Shown here piece by piece: positions 6,184-13,888 of a DNA stretch of 24,022 nucleotides. Made by a program: the position numbers and the translations under genes. Position 1 is the first letter of the stretch. Each line of letters starts with the position of its first letter. Origin of the DNA: Scatosoma sp045588185 (GTDB lineage: Bacteria; Bacillota; Clostridia; Christensenellales; Borkfalkiaceae); contig JAZNDR010000022.1 in assembly GCA_045588185.1 (NCBI GenBank), forward strand, positions 1 to 24,022. Reading direction: 5' to 3'. Under the pieces are notes generated by a model that saw only the letters and a list, made by a program, of their open reading frames with translations, was not told where the DNA came from and did no database searches.

Positions 6184-7821
6184 TTAATTATCGCCGTTAT
6201 GCACGATGAAATTCAAGTGGTCGCCCACACGTTCGAGATTGCAGACCAAATTGATAAATACGGTGTTGTTTTCGGGACGGCATTTGCCTTGGCTCAACCG
6301 TTCGATATGCTCCGCCACCAAATCACGGCGCATTCCGTCAATGGTTTCTTCCAGCTCGTCCGATTCTTGCACGAGTCCGCTTTCGCTATCAAGCACAATC
6401 TTTTTCACGAGAGCGTACTGCTTATGCAACATCTCGTGCATTTCTTGGAGCTTTTCATTGATACCTTCGGAGAATACCAAGTTTTCCTTAACCTCGCGGT
6501 TGGTGTATTTGGTAAAGTTATCGGCAAGCTCCGCTACACGCGATACGTCGCCTATCGTGTTATGCAAAGCGTTTACCTGCTTTTCGTCGGCAAGCGTGAT
6601 ATCGCTTGCGGAAACCTGTACGAGATATTCGCTGATCCGTTCCCCCAGCTTTGCCACGCTTTCGTTGTTTTTATACACTTCTTCCAAGACCTCGGTGTTT
6701 CGGTCGATAAATCCGCCGAACGCCACGCGCAAGCTTTCCATTGCCATATCGGACATACGGAAGACCTCTTTTTTCAGCTGACCGATCGCGACCGCAGGCG
6801 TTGCCAAGAAACGCTTGTCCATATACACGAAATCGAACGCTTCCCTTTCTTTTTCCGACTTCTTATCCGGTACCATTTTCGTCGCAAGGAATACAAGGCA
6901 CTTTGCAAACGGTAAGAACAAGAGCGTACAAGTTACGTTGAAAATCGTATGGAACATTGCAATTTGCGTACTCGGTGCGGCAAACCATTTTTCTAAGGTT
7001 ACAGCACTGAACGAAGGCCAGCACAACAGCAATACCGTGAAAATTACAGAACCGATTACGTTGAAAAGCAAGTGAATGATACTTGCCCGTCTTGCATTTA
7101 CCGAAGTACCGATAGACGAGATAAGCGCGGTTACGCAAGTACCGATATTCGAACCGAGAATAACGAACAACGCCGCGTTTCCGCCACCGCCTATTATCAA
7201 GCCCGCGCTTGCCATCGAAATAACGATGGTCGTTACCGCACTCGACGATTGAATAATCGCCGTTAAGCCCAAGCCAACAAAGAGCAATAATATCGGATTA
7301 TTAACAGCGGCAAGGAAATCGGTTACCGCTTTTTCTTCCTTTAAAAACGCCATAGGATCGGACATCAAGCCAAGCCCTACAAATACCAAGCCCAAGCCGG
7401 CAAGTGCAAGTCCTATACTTTTAATTCGATCCTTTTTCGCAAAAAGCTCGATAAACACGCCCACAAACAGCATTGCCATGAACACAAGGTCGACATCAAA
7501 CGCTTGCAACGCCGCGATCTGCGCCGTAATCGTCGTACCAATGTTCGCACCCATGATAATTGCCGCCGCCTGATACAGCGTCATAATACCCGCGTTTACA
7601 AACCCGATAACCATAACCGTGGTAATGGACGAGCTTTGCACGACCGCCGTCGTAACCATACCCATACCCACGTTGACCATTCGTTTATCCGAGGTCTTAT
7701 TGAACAGCTTTTTCAAGCCGTTCCCCGCGATCTTTTCCATGTTATCGCTTAAAACCTTAAAGCCGAGCAAAAACGCCCCGCAGCCTGCTAAAATCGTAAC
7801 CACGATTTCTAAAATACTCAT
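6184..7821 (-). CDS. Na+/phosphate cotransporter family protein with C-terminal PhoU domain
   Basis: A 545-residue membrane protein of the NptA/PNaS (SLC34-like) family, expected to move phosphate with sodium. The N-terminal half holds two inverted Na/Pi-cotransporter repeats, each with the diagnostic QSSS motif (62-65 and 191-194) followed by GANIGTT (91-97) and GSNIGTC. Multiple hydrophobic helices run to about residue 310. The C-terminal 200 residues are a charged helical bundle typical of the PhoU-like domain fused to many bacterial members. The ribosome site is AAGGAG, 9 bases before the ATG. Transcribed alone from a promoter at 7981-8009 with an unusually purine-rich leader. No Pho-box or pst/phoU gene is nearby. 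Family assignment is firm; substrate and direction are inferred. Confidence 0.92.
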   Translation of the reverse strand: MSILEIVVTILAGCGAFLLGFKVLSDNMEKIAGNGLKKLFNKTSDKRMVNVGMGMVTTAVVQSSSITTVMVIGFVNAGIMTLYQAAAIIMGANIGTTITAQIAALQAFDVDLVFMAMLFVGVFIELFAKKDRIKSIGLALAGLGLVFVGLGLMSDPMAFLKEEKAVTDFLAAVNNPILLLFVGLGLTAIIQSSSAVTTIVISMASAGLIIGGGGNAALFVILGSNIGTCVTALISSIGTSVNARRASIIHLLFNVIGSVIFTVLLLCWPSFSAVTLEKWFAAPSTQIAMFHTIFNVTCTLLFLPFAKCLVFLATKMVPDKKSEKEREAFDFVYMDKRFLATPAVAIGQLKKEVFRMSDMAMESLRVAFGGFIDRNTEVLEEVYKNNESVAKLGERISEYLVQVSASDITLADEKQVNALHNTIGDVSRVAELADNFTKYTNREVKENLVFSEGINEKLQEMHEMLHKQYALVKKIVLDSESGLVQESDELEETIDGMRRDLVAEHIERLSQGKCRPENNTVFINLVCNLERVGDHLNFIVHNGDN

Positions 7822-7980
7822 TTTTTGTTTTCTCCTTCGTACCTTCTTTTTTGCCCCACCGCGCAGCCCCTGCCCCGCGGTTCTTTTTGTCTTTTTTTCC
7901 TACTCTCCGCCCGTTTTGCTCATTTCCCCACCTTTTTTGAGCGGTTTTTTGAAAAACGAGCAATTTAACCGAGCAAATCT
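7822..7980 (-). promoter_or_regulatory. Long purine-rich, G-rich 5' leader of the Na/Pi gene with a 7-codon mini-ORF
   Basis: About 150 bases separate the promoter from the ATG at 7821. The transcript strand is almost free of pyrimidine runs and has many G-runs (GGTGGGG, GGGCGG, GCGGGGCAGGGG). CCGCG and CGCGG can close a small hairpin. AAGGTGGGG precedes ATG AGC AAA ACG GGC GGA GAG TAG, a possible seven-residue leader peptide at about 7906-7929. No known riboswitch was recognised. Confidence 0.3.
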
Positions 7981-8009
7981 ATTATATACTACTTTTATTA
8001 AAAAGTCAT
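7981..8009 (-). promoter_or_regulatory. Promoter of the Na/Pi cotransporter gene
   Basis: Minus-strand ATGACT (8004-8009), a 17-bp spacer and perfect TATAAT (7981-7986). The -35 matches consensus at 4 of 6 positions. Confidence 0.6.
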
Positions 8010-8040
8010 CTATATGAACGTAATTTTTTTCTGAAAAAAG

Positions 8041-8075
8041 AAAAAATATCGATTAAACGCAAATTTATCGATATT
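8041..8075 (-). terminator. Terminator after the yfcE-like gene
   Basis: A 9-bp perfect stem AATATCGAT (8045-8053) / ATCGATATT (8067-8075), then a run of six U on the minus strand, 17 bases after the stop codon at 8092. Confidence 0.75.
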
Positions 8076-8091
8076 TCTTATCTATTTTATA

Positions 8092-8574
8092 TCAACGTAA
8101 GCCCTCGCCCACTAAAACGGGCGTTGCTTTCCTGCCGTTTATAACGAGATAGCAATAGCTTCCGCCACGACCGAGCTCGTATTTGAGCGTGCCGGGGTTA
8201 ATCAAGGTTACCCCGTCTATCTCCGTTATGCGTGCCTCGTGCGTGTGTCCATAAAGCGCGATATCCGCCCCGCGCGATTTTGCCGCCAAAGCGAGCTCTT
8301 GTAAATGCGATTTCACCCGGTATTTATGCCCGTGGCAATAGAATATCCGCACGCCCTCAATATCGAGAAGTCCATCGGCTGGAAGCGAAGAAAAGAAATC
8401 GCAATTTCCCGCGCAAAGATAGACCTTATCGGGATATTCGCGAAAGAGTTCCCTCGTATCGCCCGCCCCGTCGCCAAGGTGAATAAAATAATCGTTTTCG
8501 GCGATAAGGGGACGGAGTTTTTCTATTGTTTTGCCGTTTCCGTGCGAATCGGAAACGATGATGAGCTTTTTCAT
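8092..8574 (-). CDS. yfcE: YfcE/MJ0936-family metallophosphoesterase
   Basis: A 160-residue calcineurin-like phosphodiesterase. The full two-metal site is visible: D9 and H11 (SDSHGN), D35 (LGDGAGD), N57 (AGNCD), H81 (YCHGH) and H110/H112 (GHTH). The length is typical for YfcE/MJ0936 proteins, which hydrolyse model phosphodiesters in vitro; the natural substrate is not settled. The ATG follows the rdgB stop codon with a gap of only three bases, so the two genes are almost certainly co-transcribed and translationally coupled, an association common in Firmicutes. The C-terminus ends in a basic strand close to a terminator. Confidence 0.9.
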   Translation of the reverse strand: MKKLIIVSDSHGNGKTIEKLRPLIAENDYFIHLGDGAGDTRELFREYPDKVYLCAGNCDFFSSLPADGLLDIEGVRIFYCHGHKYRVKSHLQELALAAKSRGADIALYGHTHEARITEIDGVTLINPGTLKYELGRGGSYCYLVINGRKATPVLVGEGLR

Positions 8575-8577
8575 AAT

Positions 8578-9159
8578 TTAATCCTTCCAAATCTCGCGAA
8601 GCTTTTGCAAGGCGCGGAAACGGTGGGAAACGGCGTTCTTTTCCTCTGCCGTCGCCAACCCAAACGACTTATTTAAATCGTCGCTTTTGAAAATGCAATC
8701 GTAGCCGAAGCCGTTATCCCCCTGTTCTTCGGTTAATATTACGCCGTGCGTCTGCCCCTCGGCGGTCAATTCTTTCCCGTCGGGGAATACGAGCGCGACC
8801 GCGCTATTAAAATACGCCGTTCTGTCCGTTTTATTTTCCAAGTTTTTTAAAAGCAGGTCGCGGTTAGCCTTGTCGTCGCCGTGCCGACCGCAATAACGCG
8901 CGCTGTATATATTCGGCGCACCGTTCAAAGCGTTTACGCAAAGCCCGCTGTCGTCCGCAAGCGCGATACAGTGCAACGCTTTCGACGCGGCGCGCGCCTT
9001 GATGAGCGCGTTCTCAACGAAGCTTTCGCCCGTTTCCTCTACCTCTTCGCTAAAACCCATTTGTTTTTGTGAAACGACTTCGTATTCGGTAAAAATTTCC
9101 GCTATTTCCTGTAATTTATGCGCGTTGCCTGTCGCCACGACAAGTTTGGTTTTTTTCAT
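8578..9159 (-). CDS. rdgB: XTP/dITP diphosphatase (RdgB/HAM1 family)
   Basis: A 193-residue house-cleaning enzyme that hydrolyses non-canonical purine triphosphates (XTP, dITP, ITP) to the monophosphate and pyrophosphate, keeping them out of nucleic acids. Family signatures are the N-terminal VVATGNAHKLQEI (NTP-binding SxNxxK-type loop), ESFVENALIKA, LADDSGLCVNALNGAPNIYSARY, GFGYDCIF and the terminal VSHRFRAL. The length is normal. First gene of a two-gene operon with the yfcE-like phosphoesterase. A -10 TATAAT lies at 9184-9189. Confidence 0.95.
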   Translation of the reverse strand: MKKTKLVVATGNAHKLQEIAEIFTEYEVVSQKQMGFSEEVEETGESFVENALIKARAASKALHCIALADDSGLCVNALNGAPNIYSARYCGRHGDDKANRDLLLKNLENKTDRTAYFNSAVALVFPDGKELTAEGQTHGVILTEEQGDNGFGYDCIFKSDDLNKSFGLATAEEKNAVSHRFRALQKLREIWKD

Positions 9160-9183
9160 AATTTTATCCTTTCGTTTTCTTAC

Positions 9184-9212
9184 ATTATAACATATTCTTA
9201 AAAAAACGGAAA
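9184..9212 (-). promoter_or_regulatory. Promoter of rdgB-yfcE (weak -35)
   Basis: Perfect TATAAT on the minus strand at 9184-9189. The hexamer 17 bp upstream (TTTCCG, 9207-9212) is a poor -35 and lies inside the stem of the terminator of the preceding ATPase gene. Confidence 0.5.
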
Positions 9213-9233
9213 GCCTTTTAACGGGCTTTCCGT
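9199..9233 (-). terminator. Terminator of the metal ATPase gene
   Basis: A perfect 10-bp stem ACGGAAAGCC (9206-9215) / GGCTTTCCGT (9224-9233) with an 8-base loop, then seven U on the minus strand, just after the stop at 9240. Confidence 0.9.
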
Positions 9234-9239
9234 GAAAAT

Positions 9240-11339
9240 TTATTTTATACGCACTCGGAAAGAATTGAGTACGGCAAGCAGCATGACGCCCACGTCGGCA
9301 AAAACCGCAAGTCCCAACGGCAAAACGCCGATTGCGCCCAGCACCATAAACGCCGATTTCATTGCGATGGAAAACACGATATTCTGCATTACGACGGTCC
9401 GCGTTTTCCGCGCCGTCTTCACGGCGTTTGGCAAAGCTTTGAGGTTGTCGGATACCAGCACCAAATCAGACGCTTCCACCGCCGCCGCACTGCCGAGTTT
9501 ACCCATAGACGCCGCGCAATCCGCCGTCGCCATGACGGGTGCGTCGTTGATTCCGTCGCCTATATACAGTAACCCGTTTTCCTTTTTCAATTCCTCTGCT
9601 TTTTTTAATTTTTCATCGGGCAAAAGCTTTGCATGTACTTCCGCTATACCGACCTCGCTCGCAATCGCATTTGCCCGCTCGGCGTTGTCGCCCGTCAGCA
9701 TTACCGTCCGCTTAAAGCCAAGCGTTTTCAGTTCAAACACCGTTTCTTTCGCTTCCGCGCGGAGTTTATCCCCAACGGCGGCTGCGCCTAAATACACTCC
9801 GTTTTTTGCCACGAACACAAGCGTGTACGGAGAGAAAATTTCCGCATATGCAACGCCGTATTCCCTTAAAAGCTCAGCGTTGCCGACGAGTATTTTGTCG
9901 CCGTTGATTTCCGCGCTTAAACCGCGCCCCGCTTGTTCCGCTGTATTCACCGCTTTATAGGGCGTTTTGATTTTGGCAAACGCCTTAGCAATCGGGTGTG
10001 CCGAAGATTTCTCTACTGCCGCGGCGATAGCAAGCAATTCGTTTTCATCGTCTGCGTAAACCTCGCAGACCGTGAAATCCCCTTCCGTCAGCGTGCCCGT
10101 TTTATCAAACGCAGCCGCCGTAACTTTGGCGAGCGCATCAAGATAAGTCGCACCCTTAACGAGTACGCCCTGTTTCGCGCACGCGCCGATTCCCGAAAAA
10201 TAAGTAAGCGGTACGGAAATAATCAAAGCGCACGGGCATGACACCACCAAAAAGGTGAGTGCGGAATGTACCCAACGGGAGAAATCCTTAAACACGAACG
10301 CGCCGTCCGTTATCAAGCCGTGTATCGGCGGAAGGACAAACGCCAACGCGAGTGCGAGAATACACACGATAGGCGTATACCATCTTGCAAATTTCGTGAT
10401 AAATTTTTCGGGCGCGGCTTTGCTTGACGAAGCGTTTTCCACGAGTTCTAAAATCCGCTTTACCGCGCTGTCCTGATAAGCGTGCGTAGCGCGCATCGTA
10501 AACGCCGAGCCTGCATTGATACAGCCTGAAAGTAGTTTTCCGCCTGTTTTCACTAAGGAAAGCTCCGCTTCGCCCGTCAGCGATTTCGTGTCCAACCTCG
10601 CTTCACGGTCAATGAGCACGCCGTCTACGGGTACCTTCTCCCCCGCTTTCACAAACAAGATATCTCCCACTGCGATTTCTTCGGGCGGGACTTCTTTTTG
10701 TTCTCTGCCTTTAAAAACGATCGCTCGCTCGCTTTTTAAATCCATCAGCGAGGTTACGCTCTCTCGCGAGGAATCGACCGCAATCGCTTGCAAGGTTTCG
10801 CCAATTTGATACAAAAGCATTACGAGTACACTTTCACTAAATTCTCCGAGAAACATTGCGCCAATCGAAGCAACTGTCATCAAAAAATTCTCGTCAAATA
10901 TTTTGCCTTTTGCGATATTTTTTGCTGTGGCAAGCAATACGGGATACCCAACGGAAAAGTACGCAATTGCATAACAGACATAAGTAAATATTTGCGCAAG
11001 TGTGCCGACGCACAATTTTTCCAACAACACGCCCGCAAGAAAAAACACCGCCGAAGCACTGATAATCAACCACTGCCAAAACCGATTTTTGCTTGTTTCG
11101 CTCTTCACTTTTGATTGAGGTCTATCTTCGCCGTTTTCCACTACGCGCACGTCTTCAAAATGATTTGCCTCGTAGAGTATCTTTGCAAACGTTTCTTCCC
11201 CGTCGTATTCGACGGTCAGCTTTTGCGTAACGAACGCAAGCGAAGCCTCGCTTACTCCTTCTATCTTGCGAATAATTTCTTCCAGCTCCGCCGCGCACCC
11301 CGCGCAATCAAACCCCTGTAATTGAATGACCTTTCGCAT
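9240..11339 (-). CDS. cadA: Zn2+/Cd2+/Pb2+-exporting P-type ATPase (P1B, CadA/ZntA-like)
   Basis: A 699-residue heavy-metal efflux pump of the cytoplasmic membrane. Domains in order: an N-terminal metal-binding HMA domain with CAGC (C12, C15); paired membrane helices at about 88-140 and 150-190; an actuator domain with TGE (255-257); the metal-site helix SCPC (C368, C370); the phosphorylation motif DKTGT (412-416); the HP dipeptide (448-449); the hinge GDGINDAP (594-601); and a last helix with Asp682 in ADVGVM. CPC plus this terminal Asp is the P1B-2 pattern for divalent Zn/Cd/Pb rather than copper. It starts four bases after the stop of the ArsR-type repressor and shares its promoter. The exact metal preference is inferred. 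Confidence 0.93.
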   Translation of the reverse strand: MRKVIQLQGFDCAGCAAELEEIIRKIEGVSEASLAFVTQKLTVEYDGEETFAKILYEANHFEDVRVVENGEDRPQSKVKSETSKNRFWQWLIISASAVFFLAGVLLEKLCVGTLAQIFTYVCYAIAYFSVGYPVLLATAKNIAKGKIFDENFLMTVASIGAMFLGEFSESVLVMLLYQIGETLQAIAVDSSRESVTSLMDLKSERAIVFKGREQKEVPPEEIAVGDILFVKAGEKVPVDGVLIDREARLDTKSLTGEAELSLVKTGGKLLSGCINAGSAFTMRATHAYQDSAVKRILELVENASSSKAAPEKFITKFARWYTPIVCILALALAFVLPPIHGLITDGAFVFKDFSRWVHSALTFLVVSCPCALIISVPLTYFSGIGACAKQGVLVKGATYLDALAKVTAAAFDKTGTLTEGDFTVCEVYADDENELLAIAAAVEKSSAHPIAKAFAKIKTPYKAVNTAEQAGRGLSAEINGDKILVGNAELLREYGVAYAEIFSPYTLVFVAKNGVYLGAAAVGDKLRAEAKETVFELKTLGFKRTVMLTGDNAERANAIASEVGIAEVHAKLLPDEKLKKAEELKKENGLLYIGDGINDAPVMATADCAASMGKLGSAAAVEASDLVLVSDNLKALPNAVKTARKTRTVVMQNIVFSIAMKSAFMVLGAIGVLPLGLAVFADVGVMLLAVLNSFRVRIK

Positions 11340-11343
11340 ATAT

Positions 11344-11706
11344 TTAATCCTCTACGCACTGTAAATGCTTCACGCCCGTTTCAACGATTTCGCGTATATG
11401 TTCGTCGGCAATGGAATATTCCACGAACTTTCCCACCCGCTTTGCTTTAACGATACCGTTATCGCGGAGCACTCGCAGCTGATGACTGACTCCGCTTTGC
11501 GTACCGCCCGCCACTTCGGTGAGGTGATACACGCACATATCGCCTTGCAACAGCGCGTAAACGAGCCGAAACCGCCCCGTATCGGAAAGTAAATAAAAAA
11601 TCTTGCAAATTTTTTCGGTATCTTTTGGGGACAGAATCCCCTCTTTCGCGCGTTGAACCGCCAGCTCGTGTTCTTTCTCGTGGTCGCAAAATCTATTTTT
11701 CAGCAT
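11344..11706 (-). CDS. cadC: ArsR/SmtB-family metal-sensing repressor, CadC-like
   Basis: A 120-residue winged-helix repressor that should leave DNA when Zn, Cd or Pb binds, releasing cadA. From the ATG at 11706, the residue numbers coincide with staphylococcal CadC. The helix-5 interface site reads D101, H103, H114, C117 (CadC has D, H, H, E). C7 and C58 of the alpha3N site are kept, but C11 and C60 are K11 and Y60, with nearby H9, H13 and H61 as possible substitutes. The recognition helix is about 68-80 (TQSGVSHQLRVLRD). A longer reading frame begins at 11763, but AAGGAG stands 7 bases before 11706, which also matches the family length. An SmtB-like operator lies in its promoter. Confidence 0.9.
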   Translation of the reverse strand: MLKNRFCDHEKEHELAVQRAKEGILSPKDTEKICKIFYLLSDTGRFRLVYALLQGDMCVYHLTEVAGGTQSGVSHQLRVLRDNGIVKAKRVGKFVEYSIADEHIREIVETGVKHLQCVED

Positions 11707-11814
11707 AATTTTCTCCTTGCTTTTATAATATATTCCGTAGTATTCCTTGATTTGCCATGGCATACTTCAATTTGCTTTTGATAAATCAAAAATCTTTGTT
11801 CTTGTTTTTATATA

Positions 11815-11840
11815 TGAACAATTATTCATATGTTCATATT
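11815..11840. promoter_or_regulatory. SmtB/CadC-type operator of cadC-cadA
   Basis: TGAACA AT TATTCA (11815-11828) differs at one position by eye from the classic smt half-site pair TGAACAGTTATTCA. Flanking TGTTCAT and further TGAA/TTCA repeats extend it to about 11840, including a 9-bp inverted repeat ATATGAACA...TGTTCATAT. It lies just downstream of the -10, where a bound repressor would block transcription. Confidence 0.75.
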
Positions 11841-11847
11841 TTCATAT

Positions 11848-11877
11848 ATTATAGCATAAAGAAAAGGGGAGTGTCAA
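11848..11877 (-). promoter_or_regulatory. Promoter of the cadC-cadA operon
   Basis: Minus-strand TTGACA (11872-11877), an 18-bp spacer and TATAAT (11848-11853), both hexamers perfect. The operator follows at about +15. Confidence 0.85.
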
Positions 11878-11911
11878 GGAATTTTGAAAGGTATTTTTAA
11901 ATTCTCGATAA

Positions 11912-11972
11912 AACGAAAAGTGCATAGGAGCTATATTGCATGTTTTACAAAAGTTGTTCTTCCTATTTCGTT
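11912..11972. repeat. Imperfect inverted-repeat element between two operons
   Basis: AACGAAA (11912-11918) pairs with TTTCGTT (11966-11972), and TAGGA with TCCTA just inside, around a loop of about 40 bases. It sits between the cadC promoter and the rluA-type gene's terminator. No coding signal or second copy was seen in the window; function unknown. Confidence 0.3.
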
Positions 11973-12012
11973 AAAAAATAAAAAAGAGGGTTTTTATTGA
12001 AAAACGCTCTTT
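11973..12012 (-). terminator. Terminator of the RluA-family gene
   Basis: On the minus strand AAAGAG-C-GUUUUU pairs with AAAAAC-C-CUCUUU around a CAAU loop (one C-C mismatch), followed by U-rich sequence. It starts 8 bases after the stop codon. Confidence 0.65.
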
Positions 12013-12019
12013 CTTATTT

Positions 12020-12838
12020 TTATACTTCGAAGCGGGAAACGAAACGCTCTGCGTTTATATACGATAATTTCCCCGCTGATTTTAGAATAAGCTCTTTCGC
12101 TACAAGACATTGCCGCGTCAGATTTTTCGTTCTGTTTTTCTCTGTGTTTCCGTACTTCATATCCCCGACGATAGGACAGCCGATATGCGCAAGGTGTGCT
12201 CGGATTTGGTGCGTTTTGCCCGTATGCAAAATCACTTCCGTTCTCGTCGTTTCTCCGTTACTTTCTAATACTTTGTATTCGGTAACGATTTTTTCCGCAC
12301 CCGCTGTTTCTCTATCGTAAATTCTTACAAGCGAATTCTTTTCGTCCTTTTTTAAATAGGCTGTCAGTACGGCGTTTGGATTTGAAAAAGTGCCAAAACA
12401 CAAAGCGTGGTAACGCTTTTCCACGCGTTTTTCCTTAAACGCCAAAAGCAGTTCGTTTTCCGTTTCCCCGTTCAATGCAAATACCATAAGTCCGCGCGTG
12501 TTTCTATCCAACCTATGGATAAACGCACACCTGCCATCCGTTCTTCGGTACAGCTCCGCAAAGACTGCTTCGGAATTTACTCCGCTTTCCTTATCGACGA
12601 TACAAAAATTCTCGTCCTCATAAACGGTATAAAAAGCGGGCTTTTCCTCTTGGGCTTTCGTTAGATAATACCGTACGGTATCTCCCTGCCGTAAGGGCAT
12701 ATCCGCGTTTATCTTTTTCCCGTTCACTTTTATTTCTTTGTTTTTTAACAGCCAAGTCCAGTAAAAGGAAGCTTGCGCGTAATTGTTTTCGGTAAACTCC
12801 TTTAAGGATTGCGCCTTATCACAAATCAATTCTAACAC
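12020..12838 (-). CDS. RluA-family pseudouridine synthase
   Basis: A 272-residue enzyme isomerising specific uridines to pseudouridine in rRNA or tRNA. An N-terminal S4-like RNA-binding segment (about 1-60, WLLKNKEIKVNGKK) precedes the catalytic domain. The catalytic motif is HRLDRNT (108-114) with nucleophile Asp111. The usual HRLDxxTSG is RG here instead of SG. A GKTHQIRAHLAHIGCPIVGD block near 205-225 is the second strong family signature. Translation appears to start at GTG (12838), with GAGGT upstream. The target site cannot be told from sequence; RluA/RluC/RluD and the small Firmicutes paralogues all fit. It is monocistronic. Confidence 0.9.
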   Translation of the reverse strand: MLELICDKAQSLKEFTENNYAQASFYWTWLLKNKEIKVNGKKINADMPLRQGDTVRYYLTKAQEEKPAFYTVYEDENFCIVDKESGVNSEAVFAELYRRTDGRCAFIHRLDRNTRGLMVFALNGETENELLLAFKEKRVEKRYHALCFGTFSNPNAVLTAYLKKDEKNSLVRIYDRETAGAEKIVTEYKVLESNGETTRTEVILHTGKTHQIRAHLAHIGCPIVGDMKYGNTEKNRTKNLTRQCLVAKELILKSAGKLSYINAERFVSRFEV

Positions 12839-12855
12839 TTTAATACCTCTATACC

Positions 12856-12884
12856 ATTATAAAGCCTTTATCGTAAAAAAGCAA
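12856..12884 (-). promoter_or_regulatory. Promoter of the RluA-family gene
   Basis: Minus-strand TTGCTT (12879-12884), a 17-bp spacer and perfect TATAAT (12856-12861), 18 bases before the GTG start. Confidence 0.7.
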
Positions 12885-12895
12885 ACGATTTCACG

Positions 12896-12921
12896 CAAAA
12901 ACGCCTCCGAAAGGAGGCGTT
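12896..12921 (-). terminator. Terminator of the uxaC-to-ROK operon
   Basis: A perfect 9-bp stem AACGCCTCC (12900-12908) / GGAGGCGTT (12913-12921) with a tetraloop, then a short U-run on the minus strand. It lies directly after the ROK kinase stop at 12926. Confidence 0.85.
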
Positions 12922-12925
12922 CGGT

Positions 12926-13888
12926 TTATAAATTCTCTTTGGCGATTGCATACGCGCCGTATACGCCCGCCCGATTGCCCAGCTTCGCGCCGACAATCTT
13001 TAACGGTACGATATCCATAGCGATATAGGTTCTTTCGTCAACCGCTTTTCTGAGCGGTTCAAACAGCATTTCGCCCTCGTTCGAGATTCCCCCGCCGATA
13101 ACGATTGCCTCGGGGCGCAAAATATTAACGAAGTCGGCGATCCCCTCGGAGAGATATCCCACGAATTGCTGAATAACTTTCTTTGCGGTTTCGTCGCCTT
13201 GGCGCGCCGCCTCGAACGCCGTTCTTCCGCTTACGTTTTCTATTCTGCCCTCAGCAACCTGCCACATCGTGCTTTGCAAATTTTCCGCCATCGCAAGGCG
13301 GGTTTGACGGATAAGCGCCGTCGTGGACGCGTATTTTTCATAACATCCGCGCCGTCCGCAAGCACAGGGCAAACCGCCCTCGCGAATGGTAATATGCCCA
13401 AGCTCTGCGCCTGCACTGTGAAATCCCTCTATGAGTTTCCCGTCGAACACGATACCGCCGCCCACGCCCGTACCGATGGTAAGCAAAATACTGCTTTGGT
13501 ACTGCGCCGTCGCGCCGAATTTCGCTTCGCCGAGCGCCGCCACGTTTGCGTCGTTCGCTACGTATACGGGTCTTTTCGTCAAGCGGGAAAGCGTTTCGGA
13601 AAAAGGCACGTCGTTCCAGTCAAAATTACTCCAACGCATAACGACTCCGCGACGACTGTCCACTACGCCGGGAGAGCCTACGCCGATAGACAGCACTTCG
13701 TCAAGCGACACTCCGCCCTTTTTCGCCACCGTTTCGGCAAGCGTGGCAAGCTTTTGCATCGTGCCGTCAAAGCCGTCCGCAGAGCAGGTTTTTACCTTTT
13801 CTTCGCAAAGCAATTCCCCATCCTCGGAAAAGAGCGCGGCTTTCGCGCTCATTCCGCCGAGGTCGATACCTACGATGTATTTCTTCAT
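12926..13888 (-). CDS. ROK-family sugar kinase (glucokinase-like)
   Basis: A 320-residue kinase of the ROK superfamily that probably phosphorylates a hexose with ATP. The N-terminal phosphate loop is DLGGMSAK (9-16; the usual DxGGT has Met in place of Thr). The catalytic Asp113 is in ANDANVAALGE, followed by IGTGVGGG (138-145). The sugar and zinc site is E162/H165 with C175, C177 and C182 (CACGRRGC), which is complete. There is no N-terminal HTH, so it is an enzyme rather than a ROK repressor. Its ATG overlaps the kdgK stop by one base (TAATG), implying tight coupling. Glucokinase is the usual annotation; the setting in a uronate operon leaves open another substrate released from pectin. Confidence 0.88.
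   Translation of the reverse strand: MKKYIVGIDLGGMSAKAALFSEDGELLCEEKVKTCSADGFDGTMQKLATLAETVAKKGGVSLDEVLSIGVGSPGVVDSRRGVVMRWSNFDWNDVPFSETLSRLTKRPVYVANDANVAALGEAKFGATAQYQSSILLTIGTGVGGGIVFDGKLIEGFHSAGAELGHITIREGGLPCACGRRGCYEKYASTTALIRQTRLAMAENLQSTMWQVAEGRIENVSGRTAFEAARQGDETAKKVIQQFVGYLSEGIADFVNILRPEAIVIGGGISNEGEMLFEPLRKAVDERTYIAMDIVPLKIVGAKLGNRAGVYGAYAIAKENL

Noticed and set aside
5677..6915. Plus-strand open frame of 412 codons crossing the DUF4097 promoter, a terminator and the Na/Pi gene
   Set aside because: It runs through a perfect 14-bp terminator stem and a consensus promoter of real opposite-strand genes, and is a composition artefact.
7757..7963. Minus-strand 68-codon frame in the Na/Pi leader overlapping its start
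   Set aside because: It overlaps the true start of the Na/Pi gene in another frame. Its Lys/Gly/Arg-rich product simply reflects the purine-rich leader.
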